Shown here: positions 7,338 through 17,186 of the stretch, piece by piece
Layout: each line of letters opens with the position of its first letter
How positions within the stretch are numbered: position 1 is the stretch's first letter
NCBI RefSeq assembly: GCF_042675965.1
Contig: NZ_JBHTKJ010000021.1
Location: forward strand, 107,277-171,276
Source of the DNA: Virgibacillus_R byunsanensis
GTDB lineage: Bacteria > Bacillota > Bacilli > Bacillales > Amphibacillaceae
Length of the DNA stretch: 64,000 nucleotides
Reading direction: 5' to 3'
Notes under the pieces: generated by a model
Databases searched by the model: none
What the model was told of the DNA's origin: nothing
What the model saw: only the letters and a program-made list of their open reading frames with translations
Made by a program: the position numbers and the translations under genes

Positions 7338-8456
7338 TTAGTTAATATGTTGATTTTTCAATTGATTATGCTCCTGAAGTGTTTCAGAGTAATGAATATT
7401 ACCTTCTTCATCATGTAAAAAGTAAATGTAATCAGATTGTTCAGGATTAATTGTTGCTACTAGTGAACTCTCACCAAAGTTTGCAATAGGACCAATCGGC
7501 AAACTAGCTACATGATACGTATTGTATGGTGATTCTATTTCTAAATCCTCTAACAATACCTTATCTTTATGCTCCCCCAATGCATATAATACAGTTGGAT
7601 CTGTCTGGAGTGGCATACCAATCTCTAATCGATTATAAAATACACCTGCAATACTTTTTCGTTGTTCTTCTGAACCTGCTTCTTTTTCAACCAATGATGC
7701 CATGGTAACAGCCTCATGAACGGTCAGTTCTTGTGCTGAAATATTATCCATATAGGAAGAGAGAACAGCTTCTGTTTGGTTAAGCATCATCTCAACAATA
7801 GCATCTATACTCGGTTCTTCTTCATAAATATCATAAGTCGCAGCAAACAAATACCCTTCTAATGGGGTTTTTATATCTGCGCTTAGTATATCCTCAGATA
7901 AAATAGATGGATAATAATCAATAAGCGTTTCCACATATTCAAGTTCATTTACTCTATCTATAAAGTCTTCCTTTTCGATTGGTAGCTTTTCAGCGAAAAT
8001 ACCCGCCATTTGATCGACTGTCAGTCCCTCCGGAATAGTAATTGTATATACCGGATCTTGTAGAACTTTACCATTTTTTAGAGATTCGATAACTTCGTCA
8101 ATCGATAGTGATGATGTAAATGTATATTCTCCAGCCTGAAAATCAGATTCATTCTTAAATTTTGTATAAAACCGAAAGACACGAGCATCTTTAATAACAC
8201 CTTCTTCTTCCAGTATAGATCCAATATCAGAAGATGATGATCCCATCGGAATTTCAACATTAATATCTTCTTCACTAGTTGGATCAACAGGTTCTAATGC
8301 TGATTTAATATATTTATATCCTGAGATACCACCCACTACAAGTATAAGGATTAATGATATAAGTATAATTGCTACAATTCTACGAACCGTTCTAGCTTCC
8401 TCACTTCGAGAAATTTGGTTTTCCTTATAGTTGCCAAACTTTTTTTTCTTAGACAT
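7338..8456 (-). CDS. mltG: endolytic murein transglycosylase MltG (YceG family)
   Basis: 372 residues. The basic cytoplasmic tail is followed by one membrane helix (about 27-46), a LysM-like segment (about 65-140) and the YceG lytic domain outside the cell. The catalytic Glu lies in SLVEKEAGSEEQR, and GMPLQTDPTVLYALG and YNTYHVASLPIGPIANFG are family signatures. MltG cuts nascent glycan strands and so helps set strand length. The start is ATG after AGAGGGGGGTA. It is separated from trmR by a terminator. Confidence 0.93.
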   Translation of the reverse strand: MSKKKKFGNYKENQISRSEEARTVRRIVAIILISLILILVVGGISGYKYIKSALEPVDPTSEEDINVEIPMGSSSSDIGSILEEEGVIKDARVFRFYTKFKNESDFQAGEYTFTSSLSIDEVIESLKNGKVLQDPVYTITIPEGLTVDQMAGIFAEKLPIEKEDFIDRVNELEYVETLIDYYPSILSEDILSADIKTPLEGYLFAATYDIYEEEPSIDAIVEMMLNQTEAVLSSYMDNISAQELTVHEAVTMASLVEKEAGSEEQRKSIAGVFYNRLEIGMPLQTDPTVLYALGEHKDKVLLEDLEIESPYNTYHVASLPIGPIANFGESSLVATINPEQSDYIYFLHDEEGNIHYSETLQEHNQLKNQHIN

Positions 8457-8511
8457 TCAGTACCCCCCTCTCGTCCGATACATTATACTAAAATTCTACA
8501 AACTTATCCAT

Positions 8512-8553
8512 CAAAAAAAATAGTTGGCATCAAATTGATTGATGCCAACTATT
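8512..8553 (-). terminator. terminator after the yrzL-ruvX-yrzB operon
   Basis: On the minus strand AAATAGTTGGCATCAA pairs with TTGATGCCAACTATTT and ends in a T run, about 35 bases after the yrzB stop. Confidence 0.88.
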
Positions 8554-8586
8554 TTGATTTGATGATCAGAAAATAATGATGATTAT

Positions 8587-8877
8587 TTATTGTTGCTCAT
8601 TTACTTCTTCCGCTAATGTATTTAACATTTCCTCTACCATTTCCCATTCTTCATCTGATTCGATAGGAAATAGAGATAGGTCATTGTCATCTTTATCTTT
8701 TTCTTCATAACGAAACGCATATACTTCTACTTCTTCATCATCTTTTTGTTCCACTGGTACGACAGCAATATAAGATTGTTCCGTTTGATCTACATCAAAG
8801 GTAAACAATACTTCAAATAAATGTTCTTCTCCGTTTTCATCAGGAATAATGATACGTTCTTTTTCATCAAGTGCCAT
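8587..8877 (-). CDS. yrzB: DUF1292 protein YrzB
   Basis: A 96-residue, very acidic protein of the DUF1292 family (IIIPDENGEEHLFEVLFTF, then YIAVVPVE and YAFRYEE). It is the last gene of the conserved yrzL-ruvX-yrzB trio. Its function is unknown. The start follows AAAGGAGTG. Confidence 0.88.
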   Translation of the reverse strand: MALDEKERIIIPDENGEEHLFEVLFTFDVDQTEQSYIAVVPVEQKDDEEVEVYAFRYEEKDKDDNDLSLFPIESDEEWEMVEEMLNTLAEEVNEQQ

Positions 8878-8889
8878 TATTTCACTCCT

Positions 8890-9306
8890 TTAATTGTTTT
8901 GATCAAGATAGCCTTGTAAAATCATTACAGCAGCCATTTTATCAATTACTTTTTTTCTTTTTTTTCTACTAACATCAGCTTCTAATAGTACTCGTTCTGC
9001 AGCAATCGTCGACAACCTTTCATCCCAAAGCACTGTTGGAATATTATGTGTTTCTTCAACATGTTCTGCAAACGTCTCAGAGGCCTTACCACGTTCTCCG
9101 ATAGTACCATTCATGTTCTTGGGTAATCCAATTACAGCTTTCCCAATTTCATGCTCAGATATAATTTTTTGTAATTCTTTATCAGCAGAAGTGATGTCAA
9201 ATTCGTCCCAATATATAGTTGTTAATCCTTGGGCTGTCCATCCAAATGCATCACTAACAGCAACACCTATCGTTTTAGACCCTACATCTAATCCAATTAC
9301 CTTCAT
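8890..9306 (-). CDS. ruvX: RuvX/YqgF family RNase H-like protein
   Basis: A 138-residue protein. The N-terminal GLDVGSKTIGVAVSD carries the first acidic catalytic residue. VIGLPKNMNGT, LWDERLST and the C-terminal KKRKKVIDKMAAVMILQ complete the YqgF signature. The family is linked to Holliday-junction resolution and to pre-16S rRNA 5' processing. The start ATG directly follows the yrzL stop, so the two are translationally coupled. Confidence 0.93.
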   Translation of the reverse strand: MKVIGLDVGSKTIGVAVSDAFGWTAQGLTTIYWDEFDITSADKELQKIISEHEIGKAVIGLPKNMNGTIGERGKASETFAEHVEETHNIPTVLWDERLSTIAAERVLLEADVSRKKRKKVIDKMAAVMILQGYLDQNN

Positions 9307-9576
9307 TTAGTTATCCTTTTGGTGTTGTTCGAGATAAAATTTAACAAGCTCTTCTATTACTTCGTCCCGTTCAATTTTACGAATTAAATTACGAGCATCC
9401 TTATATCTTGGTATATAAGCAGGGTCACCAGATAACAAATAGCCTACAATTTGGTTTATTGGATTATACCCTTTTTCATTTAGAGCTTCATGGACAGTTA
9501 GCAAAATCTCCTTAATATCTTGATCAAAAGGTTCTTCTGAAAAATTAAATTTCATTGTTTTATCAATAGAGCTCAT
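9307..9576 (-). CDS. yrzL: IreB family regulatory phosphoprotein (YrzL)
   Basis: 89 residues, matching the IreB family: DKTMKFNF near the start, then EILLTVHEALNEKGYNPINQIVGYLLSGDPAYIPRYKDARNLI-type sequence across the middle. In enterococci IreB is a substrate of the Ser/Thr kinase IreK. The Thr in KTMKF is at the usual phosphosite. It is the first gene of the operon with ruvX and yrzB. Confidence 0.92.
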   Translation of the reverse strand: MSSIDKTMKFNFSEEPFDQDIKEILLTVHEALNEKGYNPINQIVGYLLSGDPAYIPRYKDARNLIRKIERDEVIEELVKFYLEQHQKDN

Positions 9577-9668
9577 AGTGACACCTCATTCCATGATTTG
9601 CCTTTACTCATTATTCTAACATGTTTACAGCTAATATTATATGTTTTTACATGAAGAATTTAAACTAA

Positions 9669-9713
9669 GATAAGAAAAGGCCGCATTTATAAAAAACCCA
9701 GTATTTTCTTATC
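9669..9713. terminator. inverted repeat after alaS
   Basis: GATAAGAAAA and TTTTCTTATC form 10-base arms around 25 bases, about 20 bases after the alaS stop. There is no T run after the right arm on the minus strand, so the role as terminator is uncertain. Confidence 0.4.
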
Positions 9714-9733
9714 ATTTGTCTTACACCTGTCAA

Positions 9734-12376
9734 TTATTCTTTTATATTTTCTATCAAATACTGCTTAGCGAATTGTAATGCATCATTTATTTTTTGTGGA
9801 TCTTTTCCACCAGCTTGTGCCATATCAGGACGGCCACCGCCGCCTCCGCCACAAATTTGGGCTGCTTGCTTTATGAGCTTACCTGCATGCAATCCACGTT
9901 CTATTAAATCTTTAGAAACGCCTGCAGCTAATTGAACTTTGTTATCATTCTCAGCTGCTAATAAAATAACACCTGAGTCCAACTTCTGTTTTAAATCATC
10001 AACCATGTTTCGAAGCTGATTCATATCTTTAACACTAACCTGTTGAGCTATCAATTGAATACCATCAATGGATTCAACTTGTTCAAAAATAGAAGAAGCT
10101 TCTGCATTTGATAATTTTGCACTTAATGATTCATTCGCTTTTTGTAAAGATTTTATCTCTTGAAACATTCCTTCAATTCGTTCAGGAACTTTATCTTCAT
10201 TTGTTTTCAATAACTTCGAAGTCGTTTGTAATAAACTTAACTTTTCATTTACAAATTTGTATGCATGTTTACTCGTAACCGCTTCTATTCTACGCGTTCC
10301 AGCGCCAATCCCTGTTTCAGTGACTAGTTTAAATAAGCCAATTTCACCGGTGTTTTGCACGTGGCATCCACCACAAAGCTCAATACTATAATCACCTACC
10401 TGCACTACTCGGACTATATCTCCATACTTTTCACCGAATAAAGCCATTGCTCCCATTTCTTTTGCTTCCTCTATTTTTTTGTTATCAATTACTAGAGGAA
10501 TGGATTCCCAAATTTTTTCATTTACAATTTGTTCGATCCTTTCCATTTCCTCTTCCTTTACTGATCCAAAATGTGAGAAGTCAAAACGTAATCTATCTGG
10601 GCTTACAAGCGAACCTGCCTGATTAACATGGTTTCCAAGTACATCTTTAAGTGCTTGATGCAATAAATGTGTGGCAGTATGATTTTTAATAATGCCAGTT
10701 CGGAATCTGTGATCAATTATTGCCTTAACATTATCCCCAGTACGGAATTCACCATCTTTTACCCGTACACGATGAATGTGTTGGCCACTAGGTGACTTCT
10801 GTACATCTTCAACATAAGCTGATGCATGTTCTGTATAGATCCAGCCGTTATCTGCTACTTGCCCTCCGCTTTCAGCATAAAAGGGTGTTTTATTTAAAAA
10901 TAAAACTACTGGCTTATCACCTTTTACGGAATCCACTATTTCTTTTTCATCAATTATCGCTTCAATTGTTGTATTTACTTCCATTTCTTCATAACCAACA
11001 AATATACTTTCTACATCTACCTTTCCAAGAATATCATCCTGTACTTGCATAGAGTCCACTTTTTGACGGGAGTTCCTTGCTCGGTCCCGCTGTTTTTGCA
11101 TTTCTTGATCAAAGCCTTCTTCGTCAATAGTAAAGCCTTTTTCTGCTACATATTCTTCTGTTAGCTCCTTTGGAAATCCATACGTATCATATAGTCGAAA
11201 AACTTCTACACCTGGAAAGACAGAACTGCCTTTACTCTCTTCTTTTTCCATAATTGACGTTAGAATCGTTAATCCATCATTTAATGTCTCGTGGAAACGC
11301 TCCTCTTCCATCTTAACTACATTTTCTATATAGTCCTTTTGATTTATCACTTCTGGATAGAAATCCCTCATAACTTCTCCCACTGCTGGAACTAACTTAT
11401 ACATAAACGGTTTATCAATACCAATTTGTTTTGCAAAACGAACAGCTCTTCTTAGCAGTCTACGAAGTACATACCCTCGCCCCTCATTAGACGGTAGCGC
11501 ACTATCACCAATTGCAAATGTTACAGTTCGAATATGGTCAGCGATAACCTTAAAGGCAGTATCACTATTCATATCTTTACCGTATAGCGTTCCTGATAAT
11601 TCTTCTGTTTTTTTAATAAGTGGCATAAACAAATCTGTTTCAAAATTAGTTGGAACATCCTGAATAACAGATACCATACGTTCTAGCCCCATACCGGTAT
11701 CAATATTCTTTTTAGGTAGTGGAGAATACGTGTCATCTGGATTATGGTTAAATTGAGAAAATACTAAATTCCATATCTCAAGATAGCGGTCATTTTCCCC
11801 TCCAGGATACAATTCAGGATCATTTTCATCGTTTCCATATGTTTCGCCACGATCATAGAAGATTTCTGTGTTTGGTCCACTTGGTCCTTCACCAATATCC
11901 CAAAAATTTTCTTCTAAACGAATAATTCGTTCTTTAGGCAATTTGATATTATTTAACCAGATATCATAAGCTTCATCATCTTCTGGATGTACCGTTACTG
12001 ACAGTAATTCAGGATCAAAGCCTATCCATTTTTCACTAGTTAGAAATTCCCATGCCCATTCTACAGATTCTTTTTTAAAATAATCTCCTATCGAGAAATT
12101 ACCCAACATTTCAAAAAAAGTGTGATGACGTGCTGTGAATCCAACATTTTCAATATCGTTTGTACGAATTGATTTCTGTGCATTAACAAGGCGTGGATTA
12201 TCAGGAACAACCCTTCCGTCAAAATATTTCTTTAGAGTTGCTACTCCGCTGTTAATCCATAGCAATGTTGGGTCTTCTTTTGGTACTAGTGATGCACTTG
12301 GTTCTACACGATGCCCTTTTTCCTTAAAAAAATCTAAAAACATTTGTCTTACCTGAGCTGACGTTAACTGCTTCAT
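9734..12376 (-). CDS. alaS: alanyl-tRNA synthetase
   Basis: 880 residues, full length. The N-terminal catalytic domain has motif 1 (MLGNFSIGDYFKKE), motif 2 and GLERM. The editing domain carries HTATHLLHQAL and the zinc-binding CGGCHVQNTGEIG. The C-terminal oligomerisation domain ends with the glycine run and RPDMAQAGGKDP. It charges tRNA-Ala and removes mis-charged Ser and Gly. The start follows TGGAGG. A T-box leader precedes it. Confidence 0.98.
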   Translation of the reverse strand: MKQLTSAQVRQMFLDFFKEKGHRVEPSASLVPKEDPTLLWINSGVATLKKYFDGRVVPDNPRLVNAQKSIRTNDIENVGFTARHHTFFEMLGNFSIGDYFKKESVEWAWEFLTSEKWIGFDPELLSVTVHPEDDEAYDIWLNNIKLPKERIIRLEENFWDIGEGPSGPNTEIFYDRGETYGNDENDPELYPGGENDRYLEIWNLVFSQFNHNPDDTYSPLPKKNIDTGMGLERMVSVIQDVPTNFETDLFMPLIKKTEELSGTLYGKDMNSDTAFKVIADHIRTVTFAIGDSALPSNEGRGYVLRRLLRRAVRFAKQIGIDKPFMYKLVPAVGEVMRDFYPEVINQKDYIENVVKMEEERFHETLNDGLTILTSIMEKEESKGSSVFPGVEVFRLYDTYGFPKELTEEYVAEKGFTIDEEGFDQEMQKQRDRARNSRQKVDSMQVQDDILGKVDVESIFVGYEEMEVNTTIEAIIDEKEIVDSVKGDKPVVLFLNKTPFYAESGGQVADNGWIYTEHASAYVEDVQKSPSGQHIHRVRVKDGEFRTGDNVKAIIDHRFRTGIIKNHTATHLLHQALKDVLGNHVNQAGSLVSPDRLRFDFSHFGSVKEEEMERIEQIVNEKIWESIPLVIDNKKIEEAKEMGAMALFGEKYGDIVRVVQVGDYSIELCGGCHVQNTGEIGLFKLVTETGIGAGTRRIEAVTSKHAYKFVNEKLSLLQTTSKLLKTNEDKVPERIEGMFQEIKSLQKANESLSAKLSNAEASSIFEQVESIDGIQLIAQQVSVKDMNQLRNMVDDLKQKLDSGVILLAAENDNKVQLAAGVSKDLIERGLHAGKLIKQAAQICGGGGGGRPDMAQAGGKDPQKINDALQFAKQYLIENIKE

Positions 12377-12409
12377 GTTAAAACCTCCATTTTAACTAAC
12401 TTTTTAGAA

Positions 12410-12667
12410 AAACAAAAAATCCCGTCGCTGCATATATGCAGGGACGAGATTATATCGCGGTACCACCCTAATTATGAATGAAAGGTCTCATTCATCACTT
12501 GATCATGGTAACGGTGTGAAACCGACGGGTATTAACCGTACTCCAGCTTAGCTTTCTGTGACTCGACATATAGGATTTTTTCAGCCAAATGAAAATCCCT
12601 CTCTTTGATATGGAGTATCACGTACTTATAACCTTCGACGTTTTATGTTCTTAAGTTTTACTAGTTA
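12410..12667 (-). promoter_or_regulatory. T-box leader of alaS
   Basis: Minus-strand leader with the conserved T-box/antiterminator word AGGGTGGTACCGCG (12457-12470). A competing terminator, CCCTGCATATATGCAG plus T run, follows at about 12410-12446. In the stem I region GAAA-GCT-AAG occurs, with GCT at 12550-12552. The same GAAA context precedes the candidate specifier in the hisS leader, so GCU (Ala) is the likely specifier. Uncharged tRNA-Ala is expected to prevent termination. Confidence 0.9.
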
Positions 12668-12673
12668 GACGAT

Positions 12674-12702
12674 ATTATAGAAAATATCAATCAAAATGTC
12701 AA
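12674..12702 (-). promoter_or_regulatory. sigma-A promoter of alaS
   Basis: Consensus TTGACA (12697-12702), 17-base spacer and TATAAT (12674-12679) on the minus strand. The promoter ends only two bases from the stop of the upstream permease gene. Confidence 0.88.
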
Positions 12703-12704
12703 CG

Positions 12705-13763
12705 CTAACGCTTGATGGCGATAGCTTGGGTTAAGATTACTTTTAAAATGGTTAGCATCGGAACGGCCAATATCATACCAATAACACCACTTAACTGTCC
12801 ACCTAACAGCAGTGCAAAAATAATCGCTACTGGATGTATATGAACACTCTTTCCAACGATGTATGGCGACAGTAAATTACTTTCAATTAGTTGAATAATA
12901 AAAATAGCAATAATTACTATTAAAACTAACTTAGTTGAGATGGTTAACGTAATAGCAATGACCGGAACTGCCCCAATTATCGGTCCAAAGTAAGGGATGA
13001 TATTTGTAAACCCCATAATAATAGCCAATAGTAGAGCATATTTAATTTCCAAAAAGTAAAACACAATAAATGTGGTCAAACTAACAAATAAACTAACAAT
13101 TAATAAACCCCGAATATAATTTCCAAGTGTTTCTTCTAATGTATGGTACAGCTTTTGCGTTTGTGGTTGATATTTTACAGGAATCCATTTTTTCATATAG
13201 TTTTTTATTTTATCGTAATCTTTCAGAAAATAGAAAACCAGTACTGGAATTACGGTTATAAAAATGATTACATCGAATATTTTTGTGAAACCAGTTACTA
13301 ATTTTGCCAACAGACTTTCTAATGTTACTTCTATATTTTCAATAAGCTCGTCCATGCGATCGTGGACAGTTTCGGGTAGAAATGATGTATATTCATATAA
13401 TTGTAATACGAATCCACGATACATTTCAATTAGTTGTGGCAATTGTTGATTCAAATCTTGAACTTGAAGAACGACAGTTGGGTACACACGATAAATAAGG
13501 TATGTGATCCCTCCAAAGAATAATAAATAAATCAAAAGAATGGCAATACCTCTATGTATATTATAGCTATGTAATTTATTTATTATCGGGTAAAGCAGAT
13601 AAGCAATTAAGCATGCAATGATAAAGGGTGAGAAAACTTTCCATAGAAATGAAAAAACAGCTCCATAAACTGGAAACAGTTTAACGAGCAGATATATAAA
13701 TAAAAATACAAAAATACCACTGATTATCCAGTATAGAAAATTCAACGGGTTCTTTTTATCCAT
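12705..13763 (-). CDS. AI-2E family transporter (YrrI-like permease)
   Basis: A 352-residue polytopic membrane protein with about eight helices and the family signature GFTNIIPYFGPIIGAVP followed by SPYIVGKSVHIHPVAIIFALLLGGQL. The family includes autoinducer-2 exporters and Na+/H+ antiporters, so the substrate is not defined. B. subtilis has yrrI at the same place, upstream of alaS. The start follows AAAGGGATGG. Confidence 0.88.
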   Translation of the reverse strand: MDKKNPLNFLYWIISGIFVFLFIYLLVKLFPVYGAVFSFLWKVFSPFIIACLIAYLLYPIINKLHSYNIHRGIAILLIYLLFFGGITYLIYRVYPTVVLQVQDLNQQLPQLIEMYRGFVLQLYEYTSFLPETVHDRMDELIENIEVTLESLLAKLVTGFTKIFDVIIFITVIPVLVFYFLKDYDKIKNYMKKWIPVKYQPQTQKLYHTLEETLGNYIRGLLIVSLFVSLTTFIVFYFLEIKYALLLAIIMGFTNIIPYFGPIIGAVPVIAITLTISTKLVLIVIIAIFIIQLIESNLLSPYIVGKSVHIHPVAIIFALLLGGQLSGVIGMILAVPMLTILKVILTQAIAIKR

Positions 13764-13819
13764 TCATACCATCCCTTTAGCAGTAGCAGAAAATGTCAGA
13801 TAAATTTGCACCTAAGGAG

Positions 13820-14008
13820 TCACCATTGAATTTTTCTTTCATCCTCTGTAAATAAATCATTAAGAGAACTTAATGATCCATCCGCTTCTACTTGATGAAT
13901 GGTAATTTCGTCATCTAAAATAGACATTTCAATAAAACAATTCCAACAATAATATTGCTGTGAACCAATTTTACCTATATCCTTTCTATTACAATTCGGG
14001 CATTGCAT
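13820..14008 (-). CDS. small predicted zinc-ribbon protein
   Basis: A 62-residue protein. Two CxxC knuckles (CPNCNRKD at the N-terminus and YYCWNCFIE near 25) suggest one zinc site, followed by an acidic tail. ATG at 14008 is preceded by GAGGGAG at a good distance. An in-frame ATG 33 bases upstream has no site. It lies between recD2 and the permease, where B. subtilis has a similarly sized hypothetical gene. Function is unknown. Confidence 0.72.
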   Translation of the reverse strand: MQCPNCNRKDIGKIGSQQYYCWNCFIEMSILDDEITIHQVEADGSLSSLNDLFTEDERKIQW

Positions 14009-14086
14009 CACGTAAAATCTCCCTCTATAAAAGAAGTGCATTATTACGTTATAATAACCCGAATAATTAACTAATATACATTCTCA

Positions 14087-16417
14087 TCACATAAAATCAT
14101 ATGGAGAAATCTCTCCATCTTCTAAGTCATCTTCTTTCTTATTGTCAACATGATTCAACCTTTCTATTAGATGTTCTTGCAATGATGTGAATCTTTTATT
14201 CGTGTCTAGTGTATGGATGCCTCTTAAGAAAGCGTGTTGTTCACCACAAATGATTAGCGATTGCTTACTTCTGGTTATAGCCGTATATAATAAATTTTTT
14301 CGCAGCATCCGATTATAAGTAGAGACTACTGGCATTAATACAATTGGAAACTCACTACCTTGAGATTTGTGAATAGAAATGCAATATGCATGCATTATAT
14401 TCACATAATCTTTTCGCTCATAAACAACTTCTTTTTCATCGAATAAAAGTACCAATTGTTCAACATTCTCTTTGTTCTCATCTTCTTCAAAAATAGCCAC
14501 TACTTCCCCTATATCTCCATTAAACACACCATTTTCAGGTTGATTAACAAGTTGAATTACTTTATCCCCGACTCTAAATGTAGTATCACTCGTTTTAACT
14601 TCCCGTTTTTTTGGTGTTTTAGGATTTACCATTTGCTGCAGGTGCTTATTTATAATAGTTATACCTGCCTGTGAACGATACATAGGAGCTAATACTTGAA
14701 TATCCTTTAGATCTATTCCTTTATCATTAGCCCTCATAAAAATCTTTGTAATGATATCAATCATCTGATATTCATGACATGGTATAAAACTAAAATCTTT
14801 ATCATTTTTCAGATCTTCATTGGTGCATGTGTCATTTTTTATTTGGTGTGCAAGTTGGATGATTTTTGATCCTTCTTTTTGCCGGTACACTTCATTAAGG
14901 CTTACAAATGGAATGCGCTCACTACTTAATAAATCGGATAACACCTGACCAGGACCAACAGAGGGAAGCTGATCTTCATCACCAACTAGTAACACTTGCA
15001 AATCATCAGGAATTGCTTTAAATAAATTATTAGCAAGCCATATGTCTACCATCGAAAATTCATCTACTATTAAAAATTTCCCCGATAATGGCTCATCCTG
15101 ATCTTTGTTAAAACCATCTTGACCATTCCAGCCTAATAGACGGTGGATAGTTACTGCTGGTAGACCGGTAGATTCATTTAACCGTTTAGCGGCTCGGCCA
15201 GTTGGTGCAGTCAATATAAAAGGATATTCGCTTTTATCCTCATAATCTTCTGGTCTAATGGAAACATCATGAATAGTAGCATACGCTTTTAATATTCCTT
15301 TAATTACGGTTGTTTTACCAGTACCAGGTCCACCCGTAACGATCGTTACTTTGGAATGAAGCGATTGGTTTATTGCAGTAAATTGCTCTTTACCGTAGCT
15401 TATTGTTTCTGCTTCCTCTATATCTCCTGTGATTTTCATCAATTCTGCTAACGGAATCTGTTCTTCGATAGGTTTTGAGATTAGTCGCTTAATATGAGAG
15501 GCAAATCCATCTTCAGCATAATACAATGAGGGTAAATAGACATGACCATTTTGAATAATCACCGTTTTCTCTGCATTTAGTTGCTCTAAGCGATTGGTTA
15601 CCATATCATTGGATAATGTGTGCTCAGAATGTACCAGTAAATAAATTACCTGTCTTACACAATCTTCAAGAGGTAAATAGACATGCCCGTCTTGGATACT
15701 TTTTTGTAACACATAAATACACCCAGCTCCTATTCGATTCGGGTGTGTTAAAGATAGACCATTTTGTTTAGCGATCTCATCAGCAGTTTGAAACCCAAAT
15801 CCTTCAATATCAAACACATATTGATAAGGGTCCTCCTCTAAAATCTCAATAGCATCCTCTTTATATTGTTCATATATCTTTTGCGCCATCTTCAAGCCAA
15901 TACCATACTTTGATAAATAAACAACGATATGTTCAAACCCTTGATTTTCTTTTAAGTTTTTCGCAAGCGATTCAGCTTTGTCCTGCTTTAGACCTGGTAC
16001 ATCTTTCAATACATCAGGATCATTTATAATAGAGGATATAGCATTTTCCCCTAATACATTAACTATTTTAGTAGCAGACTTTTCACCAATGCCATAAAAC
16101 AAATCGCTGGACAGGTAAGCTATTAATCCATCTTTGGTATTGGGGATAAAGGTTTGGTACGAACTCACTTGATATTGAAGACCAAATTTAGGATGCTTTT
16201 CAAACTGACCATAAAAATTATATATAGTTGCATCCTGTAAATTTGTAAAATATCCTTTTGCAACTATTTCTTTCTCCGAATAGTCTTCATTCGTATCATG
16301 TACTTTAATTCGAGCAATAGAAAAATGCTCCAATTCATTATGAAAAATGGTATACAAAAGCTCTCCCTTTATATAACCCTTTTCCTTATTTTGATTAGAT
16401 TGCACATCTATTACCAT
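14087..16417 (-). CDS. recD2: RecD2-type ATP-dependent DNA helicase
   Basis: 776 residues, a superfamily 1B 5'-3' helicase that acts without RecBC. The N-terminal extension has helix-hairpin-helix-like repeats (YGIGEKSATKIV near 108, YGIGLKMAQKIY near 171). Walker A TGGPGTGKTT lies at 361-370, DEFSMVD (Walker B) and GDEDQLPSVGPG follow, and motif VI at the end is HKSQGSEFPIV with YTAITRSK. It is linked to DNA repair and fork stability. The start is ATG after GTGAGG. Confidence 0.95.
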   Translation of the reverse strand: MVIDVQSNQNKEKGYIKGELLYTIFHNELEHFSIARIKVHDTNEDYSEKEIVAKGYFTNLQDATIYNFYGQFEKHPKFGLQYQVSSYQTFIPNTKDGLIAYLSSDLFYGIGEKSATKIVNVLGENAISSIINDPDVLKDVPGLKQDKAESLAKNLKENQGFEHIVVYLSKYGIGLKMAQKIYEQYKEDAIEILEEDPYQYVFDIEGFGFQTADEIAKQNGLSLTHPNRIGAGCIYVLQKSIQDGHVYLPLEDCVRQVIYLLVHSEHTLSNDMVTNRLEQLNAEKTVIIQNGHVYLPSLYYAEDGFASHIKRLISKPIEEQIPLAELMKITGDIEEAETISYGKEQFTAINQSLHSKVTIVTGGPGTGKTTVIKGILKAYATIHDVSIRPEDYEDKSEYPFILTAPTGRAAKRLNESTGLPAVTIHRLLGWNGQDGFNKDQDEPLSGKFLIVDEFSMVDIWLANNLFKAIPDDLQVLLVGDEDQLPSVGPGQVLSDLLSSERIPFVSLNEVYRQKEGSKIIQLAHQIKNDTCTNEDLKNDKDFSFIPCHEYQMIDIITKIFMRANDKGIDLKDIQVLAPMYRSQAGITIINKHLQQMVNPKTPKKREVKTSDTTFRVGDKVIQLVNQPENGVFNGDIGEVVAIFEEDENKENVEQLVLLFDEKEVVYERKDYVNIMHAYCISIHKSQGSEFPIVLMPVVSTYNRMLRKNLLYTAITRSKQSLIICGEQHAFLRGIHTLDTNKRFTSLQEHLIERLNHVDNKKEDDLEDGEISPYDFM

Positions 16418-16436
16418 TTCAACAACCTCACTATCA

Positions 16437-17099
16437 CTAGTTGCTATCTAACAACTGTTCTATCTGTTTTTTTCCGTTTTCTGCTAATACATGTTCTGGT
16501 TGAATAGCTAATGCTTCATTAAAATGCTGTAATGCCACTTCTGGTTGATCCTCATACAATGCGATGACACCTAAATTGTAATGAGCATCACTATTGCTTT
16601 CATTTAATTGTAAAACCTTTACGAATATGTCTTTCGCATCTTTAATATGATTACTTTGTGCAAGAGCCAGACCATATTGAAATAGAATTTCATCATCTTC
16701 TGTATTTAATTCGGTTGCCCGCAGGAGATAGGGTAAAGCAAGTTTGTCGTGCTCCTCATTTTGGAATGTCATTCCTAACATATAATAGACATCTGCTTCT
16801 TCTAACCCAAATTCAATAGCCTTTTGAAAATTATCCTGTGCTTTCGGATAAACAGATTGTTCGAAATATAAATTTCCAAGACCATAATAGGCTGTTGCGG
16901 CGTGTTGATCCAACTCGATTGCTTTATTAAAAAACCGTTGAGCGCGTTCTAAGTCATTGATATGCATTAATAAATTACCAAAATTAATATAACCTAGTGG
17001 ATCTTCCGGATTTTCTTCTATTACCTCTGTGAAAAGCTGTGCTGCTTCCTCAAATTTTTTCTCCTTCATTAAATTGATTGCTTTTGTATTCCTATCCAT
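16437..17099 (-). CDS. yrrB: tetratricopeptide-repeat protein YrrB
   Basis: A 220-residue soluble protein made almost entirely of TPR units of 34 residues (for example YINFGNLLMHINDLERAQRF, YYGLGNLYFEQ, YNLGVIALYEDQPEVALQHF). It is a protein-protein scaffold. The partner is unknown, although its B. subtilis equivalent also lies between recD2 and mnmA. The start follows GAAGGTG. Confidence 0.88.
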   Translation of the reverse strand: MDRNTKAINLMKEKKFEEAAQLFTEVIEENPEDPLGYINFGNLLMHINDLERAQRFFNKAIELDQHAATAYYGLGNLYFEQSVYPKAQDNFQKAIEFGLEEADVYYMLGMTFQNEEHDKLALPYLLRATELNTEDDEILFQYGLALAQSNHIKDAKDIFVKVLQLNESNSDAHYNLGVIALYEDQPEVALQHFNEALAIQPEHVLAENGKKQIEQLLDSN

Positions 17100-17186
17100 T
17101 TATTTCACCTTCCATAAACAACTAGAATCATGGTTCAAGAACCAAATAATCTGCTCTAAAAACATGATCCTACTGACAATAGTTTT

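Noticed and set aside
12410..12667. Other riboswitch classes upstream of alaS
   Set aside because: The AGGGTGGTACCGCG word and terminator clearly identify a T-box.
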